DNA from: an uncultured Paludibacter sp.
Lineage (GTDB): Bacteria; Bacteroidota; Bacteroidia; Bacteroidales; Paludibacteraceae
Assembly: GCA_937897985.1 (NCBI GenBank)
Contig: CALCBD010000031.1
Location: forward strand, 124,001-188,000
Direction: 5' to 3'
Length of the DNA stretch: 64,000 nt
The notes beneath the pieces were generated by a model, which saw only the letters and a program-made list of their open reading frames with translations, had not been told where the DNA came from and did not search any database. Within the stretch, counting starts at the first letter, position 1. The number at the start of each line of letters is the position of its first letter. The position numbers and the translations under genes are program-made. Below, piece after piece: positions 59,932-64,000 of this stretch.

Positions 59932-62394
59932 TTACAACACAACTTTAATGGTTTGATGATAGTTTTCGGATTTTACATCCAGCAGAAAAACACCTTTGCC
60001 TGTTAACCGTGGAAGTGAGAATGAATTCGTTCCGGCAATAACGGGAATGTTTTCGGACGTTGTAAGTACTTTTCCGGCTATATCGATTAATTGAATCTGA
60101 ACTGTGGTTTGTGTTTTCGATTTCAGAAAAACGGTATTCCCCGATTGGTACAATTCATAAAGATTGCTTTTCATTTCAGGTATGGCTGAAGCTACTTTGG
60201 GCTTTACGCTAAACGAGCGTCGGATAGTTCCGTTTACCTGACCGGCAGCGGGATTATCCACGTGGTAACCACCAATATAATCCACTCTGGCACTGTCCGC
60301 GGTTACGGTAACGTTGATATGTCCCGAGCAGGGCAGGATAGTTCCGGTAACATAGCCGTAAGCGGCGGCATTGGCTGCAGTGGTGTATTGTGGAATGGAT
60401 GGTTGCGGAACTTCGAGGTAAACCACGCCATCTTTGGGTTGCTCGGCATAGATATGGTCGTGTCCGTGGAAGTAGATTTGAACGCCATTTTCGACCAATA
60501 ACTGATGAATGGGTTTTCCCCAGCCGGGTCGTTTAGTGTCGAATCCCCAGGTGCCGTCGCTGTTTTTGCCGCCCATTTCGGCAAAATCAACCCGTTCTGT
60601 TCCTCCGCGACCCAGATTATCTCCCCCCACAATCTGGTGTGCAAAAACGAATTTGTACTTTGCCCTGCTGTTTTCCAATGTGTTTCTAAGCCAGTCGTAT
60701 TGAGTTTTTCCCAACGTAAATCCCCAGCCTTCGGTGGGCTTTACAGGCGTATATTCGTAAGGATCAATCACCAAAAACAGCGCATCGCCCCAGTTCCATG
60801 CATAATAATTTTCGCGTTTTCCGAGGAATAAATCATTCAGGTCGTTACCGGTATAAAAACCATCCGGTTGCGGATTCGGGTAGTATTTTTTACGTATCGA
60901 ATTGGTGAGATTAAACTCATCGGTTTCAATACCGGTGTTTAGCCAGCCTAATTCACCTTCGTGATTTCCGATAACAATATACAGTGGCATGGAATTACAC
61001 ACATTATCCCAAAGATTACGGTACAGCAAATTGCGCTGTTCAATATAATATTTATTCACCAATGGGAATTTCTCGGTCATAAAATTATCACCCAAATCAA
61101 TCAGAAAGTCGGGTTTTAATTTGGCAGCATTTTGCAGTGTGTTTCTGAACGTGTAATAATTGGAGTTTTCGTCGAGGTGCGGGTCGGCTTCCACGGCAAA
61201 CGAGAAACTGTTGCCGGGAGCACGTTGCGTTGTAAATGAGCCGGAAGCGCCTGTCTTGAAACCACTTTCTCCCGTTAACTGATAATTCAACTGATAAAAA
61301 TAACGGGTACCAGGATTCATCCTGTCCATTGTTATTTCGATGGGCTGACCGGCATCAAAATAGCTTACCGGAGTTTGTAACGAAAAATCGGTTGCACTTG
61401 TACCATAAGCCACGTAGGCTGACATCGGTTTGTCGGACAAGGCGTTAAACACAACGGACTTATCAGTTGGAGTTCCAAGCAGTCCGGTAGCCGTAAAGTC
61501 GCCCGTAAAGCGTATATCCACTTTGTAGAGCGATGTGCCGGCTGTGATAAAAAGCTGATTGTTGAATTTACCGCCAAAACAAAGGTTTCGCACACGTTCG
61601 CCTGCCGGAAGGGTTATAGAGCCAACCTGTGTGGCCGATTTGTCAAAAATCTTCACGCCACCATCGCCAAAAGCCACATAGATATTCCCGAAAACATCCG
61701 ATGTAATTCCGTCCAATTCTCCTGTGCCGGGTACTTTCAGAAACACCTTTTTGTTTTTCGTCAGGTCAATTTCCGACTCCTTATTAAATGTATAGGTGTA
61801 AATGGTGTTGGTGCTGCTTTCGTTGACAAACAACGTTTTCCAGTCGTGCACAAAAGTAAGTCCGTTTGGTTTTACCAGCGTGCTGTCAATCAAAACCGGC
61901 GTGGTCGAATTATACGGTATGCAGTAAAGTCCCTGAAATGTAAGTTCGCGTCCGGTTACTCCAAAATCGGGATCGGTAAAATAAACGGAACCAAGGTAGC
62001 TTAGCGTGACATCGTTGGGTGCATTGAGGCGTTTACCATTCCATGCCGACATAAGCGACGTGATTTTGCCCAGCGTATCAATTTTAACTATATCGTGCAT
62101 TCCGTGCCGGCAAACATACAGTTCATTTCGCTTGCTGCAGGCAATACCATTCGGATTTCCGGCATTCTGAATACAGGCCGTAAGTCCTTTGGTTTCGCTC
62201 CATTTGTAAATTGTATTTCCATTCACGTCGCTGAATACCAGATAACCGTCGGGGTGCCATTGCGGACCTTCGGTAAATTGCATTCCTGTAGCAATCTGAA
62301 CGGGTTGCAGGTTGTCGAAAATACCGGCCGGTAAATTAATGGGAATGAACAAGAAAAACCATATAAACCACTTAATTGTCATTGATCGTTTCAT
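59932..62394 (-). CDS. SMP-30-like propeller fused to calcineurin-like phosphoesterase, with T9SS domain
   Basis: An 820-residue exported protein: signal peptide (to PAG, about 24), an SMP-30/gluconolactonase-like beta-propeller (about 28-295: FTEGPQWHPDGYLVFSDV, NGIACSKRNELYVC, LNAPNDVTLSYLGSVYFTD, NGLTFVHDW), a fibronectin-like domain (about 300-390), the metallophosphoesterase (AVEADPHLDEN, IDLGDNFM, VIGNHEGE, VFAHQIVGG, FHGHDHIYA) and a sorting domain (about 745-820). The C-terminal half is paralogous to the enzymes at 41.4 and 44.6 kb. Stand-alone gene. Confidence 0.9.
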   Translation of the reverse strand: MKRSMTIKWFIWFFLFIPINLPAGIFDNLQPVQIATGMQFTEGPQWHPDGYLVFSDVNGNTIYKWSETKGLTACIQNAGNPNGIACSKRNELYVCRHGMHDIVKIDTLGKITSLMSAWNGKRLNAPNDVTLSYLGSVYFTDPDFGVTGRELTFQGLYCIPYNSTTPVLIDSTLVKPNGLTFVHDWKTLFVNESSTNTIYTYTFNKESEIDLTKNKKVFLKVPGTGELDGITSDVFGNIYVAFGDGGVKIFDKSATQVGSITLPAGERVRNLCFGGKFNNQLFITAGTSLYKVDIRFTGDFTATGLLGTPTDKSVVFNALSDKPMSAYVAYGTSATDFSLQTPVSYFDAGQPIEITMDRMNPGTRYFYQLNYQLTGESGFKTGASGSFTTQRAPGNSFSFAVEADPHLDENSNYYTFRNTLQNAAKLKPDFLIDLGDNFMTEKFPLVNKYYIEQRNLLYRNLWDNVCNSMPLYIVIGNHEGELGWLNTGIETDEFNLTNSIRKKYYPNPQPDGFYTGNDLNDLFLGKRENYYAWNWGDALFLVIDPYEYTPVKPTEGWGFTLGKTQYDWLRNTLENSRAKYKFVFAHQIVGGDNLGRGGTERVDFAEMGGKNSDGTWGFDTKRPGWGKPIHQLLVENGVQIYFHGHDHIYAEQPKDGVVYLEVPQPSIPQYTTAANAAAYGYVTGTILPCSGHINVTVTADSARVDYIGGYHVDNPAAGQVNGTIRRSFSVKPKVASAIPEMKSNLYELYQSGNTVFLKSKTQTTVQIQLIDIAGKVLTTSENIPVIAGTNSFSLPRLTGKGVFLLDVKSENYHQTIKVVL

Positions 62395-62830
62395 ATATCC
62401 GTAATCAAATTTTGCTACAAATCTAAATTTTTCCGAAACACGGAAATTTGAAAATCAACTATGTGACGTTTTTTATCAGTCAAATAAGCAGATTAATCTG
62501 TATGGAATAATGAAAATGCAAAATCACATAGCGAAATTCACTTTGTTTGAAATGTTTACTGATTTCAATTTCAACTGCATGAGGCTTTTAATGGCTAATT
62601 TTTAATTCTTATGGTTTGTTAATTGTTATGAGAAGTAACATATTAAAAGATAGTATCTTACAGAACAACATGATGAGTGGGGCAATATTAATTATGTACA
62701 GTTGTCTGTCGCAGCATATGATGTTTCGGGCAGTTAAAAATGTAAGTTTAATTTTTCCTTAAAAATTTGATCATTTTCTTGCTTTTCCGATAAATTTGTT
62801 CTAACTTCGTTGCTTATAAAAGGTAGTGCT
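62395..62830. other. Intergenic region with the xerC/D promoter
   Basis: Apart from the promoter at its right end I see no supported gene. A 43-codon frame near 62629-62760 has no recognisable features and is not called. Confidence 0.4.
62766..62798 (+). promoter_or_regulatory. Bacteroidetes-type promoter for the xerC/D-hpf unit
   Basis: TTTG at 62766-62769, a 21-nt spacer, and TAAATTTG at 62791-62798. The transcript would begin near 62805, just ahead of ATG 62831; a TTG at 62810 is too close to be the start. Confidence 0.65.
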
Positions 62831-63712
62831 ATGTTAAACGAATTTCTGCAGTATATACAGTATGAGAAGAATTTTTCCTCACATACTGTTTTGTCGTATC
62901 ATAACGACCTGCAGCAGTTCTGCGATTTTCTTCAAACAGACTTCGACCACTTTGATCCGGCTAAAGTAGAGGCTCAGCAAATTCAGCAATGGATTTTAAC
63001 TTTAATGTCGGCAAAGTTGTCAGCACGTTCAATTGCACGTAAGATATCAACATTACGTTCGTTGTGGCGATTTTTACGAAAAAACGGTCATGCCACCAAT
63101 AATCCTGCGTTAAAAATTATTTTACCCAAAACAAATAAGCCACTCCCCTTGTTTTTTAAACAAACGGAGATGGATAATGCTTTGGACGAAACATTTCTTC
63201 CCGGAGATTTTACTTCATTACGCGATCATTTGATGATAGAATTGTTTTATATCACAGGCATCCGTTTGTCGGAGCTGATTTCGATAAAAAACACTGATAT
63301 TGATTTTGAAGAGTGCAGGCTGAGTGTAACCGGTAAAAGAAACAAACAAAGAATTATACCTTTCAGTAAGGAATTCTCGATAAAAATTGAACAATATATT
63401 CTGGTTCGCAATGAGCAGGTAGCTGAAATAAGCCCAAATCTCTTTGTACGCGAAAACGGAAAAAAATTATATCCCGGAATGGTATACCGCATCGTTCATG
63501 AAACTATGTCTCAGGTCAGCAGTCTTTCCCGCAAGAGTCCACATGTGCTGCGCCATACATTTGCCACTACGCTGTTGAATGAAGGAGCTGATATCAATGC
63601 TGTCAGAGAATTGCTCGGCCATAGCAGTCTGGCGGCAACACAGGTTTATACACATACGAGTTTTGACGAATTACACAATATATATAAACATGCCCATCCA
63701 CGGGCAAAATAA
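62831..63712 (+). CDS. Site-specific tyrosine recombinase (XerC/XerD)
   Basis: A 293-residue protein with the SAM-like N-domain (about 1-85) and catalytic domain. Active residues: Arg145 (TGIRLSEL), Lys169 (GKRNKQR), His238 and Arg241 (HVLRHTFA), His264 (LGHSSL) and Tyr273 (TQVYTHT). The length, full residue set and position before hpf match the chromosomal Xer recombinase of Bacteroidales that resolves dimers at dif. Sequence alone does not separate XerC from XerD, so no symbol is given. Confidence 0.93.
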   Translation: MLNEFLQYIQYEKNFSSHTVLSYHNDLQQFCDFLQTDFDHFDPAKVEAQQIQQWILTLMSAKLSARSIARKISTLRSLWRFLRKNGHATNNPALKIILPKTNKPLPLFFKQTEMDNALDETFLPGDFTSLRDHLMIELFYITGIRLSELISIKNTDIDFEECRLSVTGKRNKQRIIPFSKEFSIKIEQYILVRNEQVAEISPNLFVRENGKKLYPGMVYRIVHETMSQVSSLSRKSPHVLRHTFATTLLNEGADINAVRELLGHSSLAATQVYTHTSFDELHNIYKHAHPRAK

Positions 63713-63716
63713 AAAA

Positions 63717-63721
63717 GGAGG
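63717..63721 (+). promoter_or_regulatory. Shine-Dalgarno site of hpf
   Basis: AAGGAGG (GGAGG at 63717-63721) stands five bases before ATG 63727. A canonical site is notable because almost no other gene here has one. Confidence 0.7.
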
Positions 63722-63726
63722 TATTT

Positions 63727-64000
63727 ATGAAACTAAGGATTCAATCCATCAATTTTGATGCAACAGCAGCACTCGAATCGTACATTAACAAAAAGACATC
63801 AAAATTAGACAAGTTTTTCGACGAGATATTAAACGTAGAAGTATATTTAAAAGTAGTAAAACCTGAAACAGCTATTAATAAAGAAGCCGAAATTAAAATT
63901 TCAATACCCGGAGTCGATTTTTTTGCATCCAAAACCTGCGATACTTTTGAAGAAGCAATAGATCTTACAGTAGACGCATTAGAAAAACAAATTCGAAAAT
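63727..64000 (+). CDS. hpf: Ribosome hibernation-promoting factor / RaiA family (partial)
   Basis: The first 91 residues are seen; the gene runs past the right edge. MKLRIQSINFDATAALESYINKK is quoted in part (LRIQSINFD, LESYINKKTSKLDKFF); the fold then shows VEVYLKVVKP and a strand KISIPGVDFFASK with FEEAIDLTVDALEKQI, all typical of the HPF/RaiA beta-alpha-beta-alpha domain that binds the 30S decoding region in stationary phase. It starts 14 bp after the xerC/D stop. Confidence 0.93.
   Translation, partial: MKLRIQSINFDATAALESYINKKTSKLDKFFDEILNVEVYLKVVKPETAINKEAEIKISIPGVDFFASKTCDTFEEAIDLTVDALEKQIRK

Noticed and set aside
62629..62760. Small gene upstream of xerC/D (possibly rpsU)
   Set aside because: The short frame has no S21-like basic pattern, ribosome site or promoter of its own.
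1..64000. tRNA and rRNA genes
   Set aside because: No cloverleaf with a GTTCRA T-arm or rRNA-like stretch was noticed; a tRNA cluster is often found just beyond hpf in Bacteroidales, outside this window.

Overview
The window looks like a chromosomal segment of a Bacteroidetes bacterium, most likely of order Bacteroidales. The DNA is AT-rich. Several genes have the Bacteroidetes promoter signature (TTG/TTTG, a spacer of about 17-23 nt, then TAnnTTTG), and Shine-Dalgarno sites are mostly absent. At least six secreted proteins end in type IX secretion (T9SS) sorting domains, and a T9SS plug protein, a CarboxypepD_reg-type TonB receptor, DUF4296 and a Bacteroidetes-style IleRS are present. The right edge has xerC/D followed by hpf.

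Layout. 0-9 kb: small housekeeping and accessory genes (OYE reductase, ICMT-like methyltransferase, secreted hydrolase plus flavodoxin-fold reductase, DUF2089/Yip1 pair, NRAMP metal importer, STAS-like protein, deacetylase-like protein, GNAT, HAD). 9-15 kb: recR, a sodium:solute symporter, engB, an acidic protein, a GT2 glycosyltransferase and the T9SS plug protein. 15-22 kb: a TetR-controlled tolC-MFP-RND efflux operon that ends in a PII-like gene. 22-33 kb: an lspA/DUF4296 operon, a DksA-like protein, an isoleucyl-tRNA synthetase carrying an in-frame DUF559 nuclease element, a TonB receptor and an SPFH protein. 32.4-33.0 kb: a 147-174 bp tandem array behind ahcY. 33-38 kb: ahcY, TatD, S41 protease, pnuC. 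38-52.5 kb: an extracellular-enzyme region on the minus strand (EEP nuclease, two calcineurin-like phosphatases, two arylsulfotransferase-like proteins, a DUF1566/FGE protein) with a LytS/LytTR two-component pair embedded in the run. 52.5-60 kb: an accessory island (DUF4143 ATPase, single-chain restriction-modification enzyme with a leftover specificity tail, a structured RNA, KilA-N protein, several gene remnants). 60-64 kb: an SMP-30/phosphatase fusion, then xerC/D and hpf.

The most notable signal is a family of GC-rich palindromic repeats of the type CCCCCTAA...CCCCC...GGGGG. One pair forms perfect 31-bp inverted ends around a DUF559 nuclease-like reading frame that sits inside ileS without breaking its frame. 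Solitary copies lie in an intergenic region and inside signal-peptide codons of two neighbouring arylsulfotransferase paralogues, where they encode PFRGLG-type peptides. The arrangement resembles a repeat family plus dedicated nuclease (compare REP/RAYT) adapted to insert in protein-coding DNA. The second notable signal is a pseudoknot-prone RNA with its own terminator immediately upstream of the restriction-modification gene. No computation could be run; family assignments rest on visible motifs and recalled family features.
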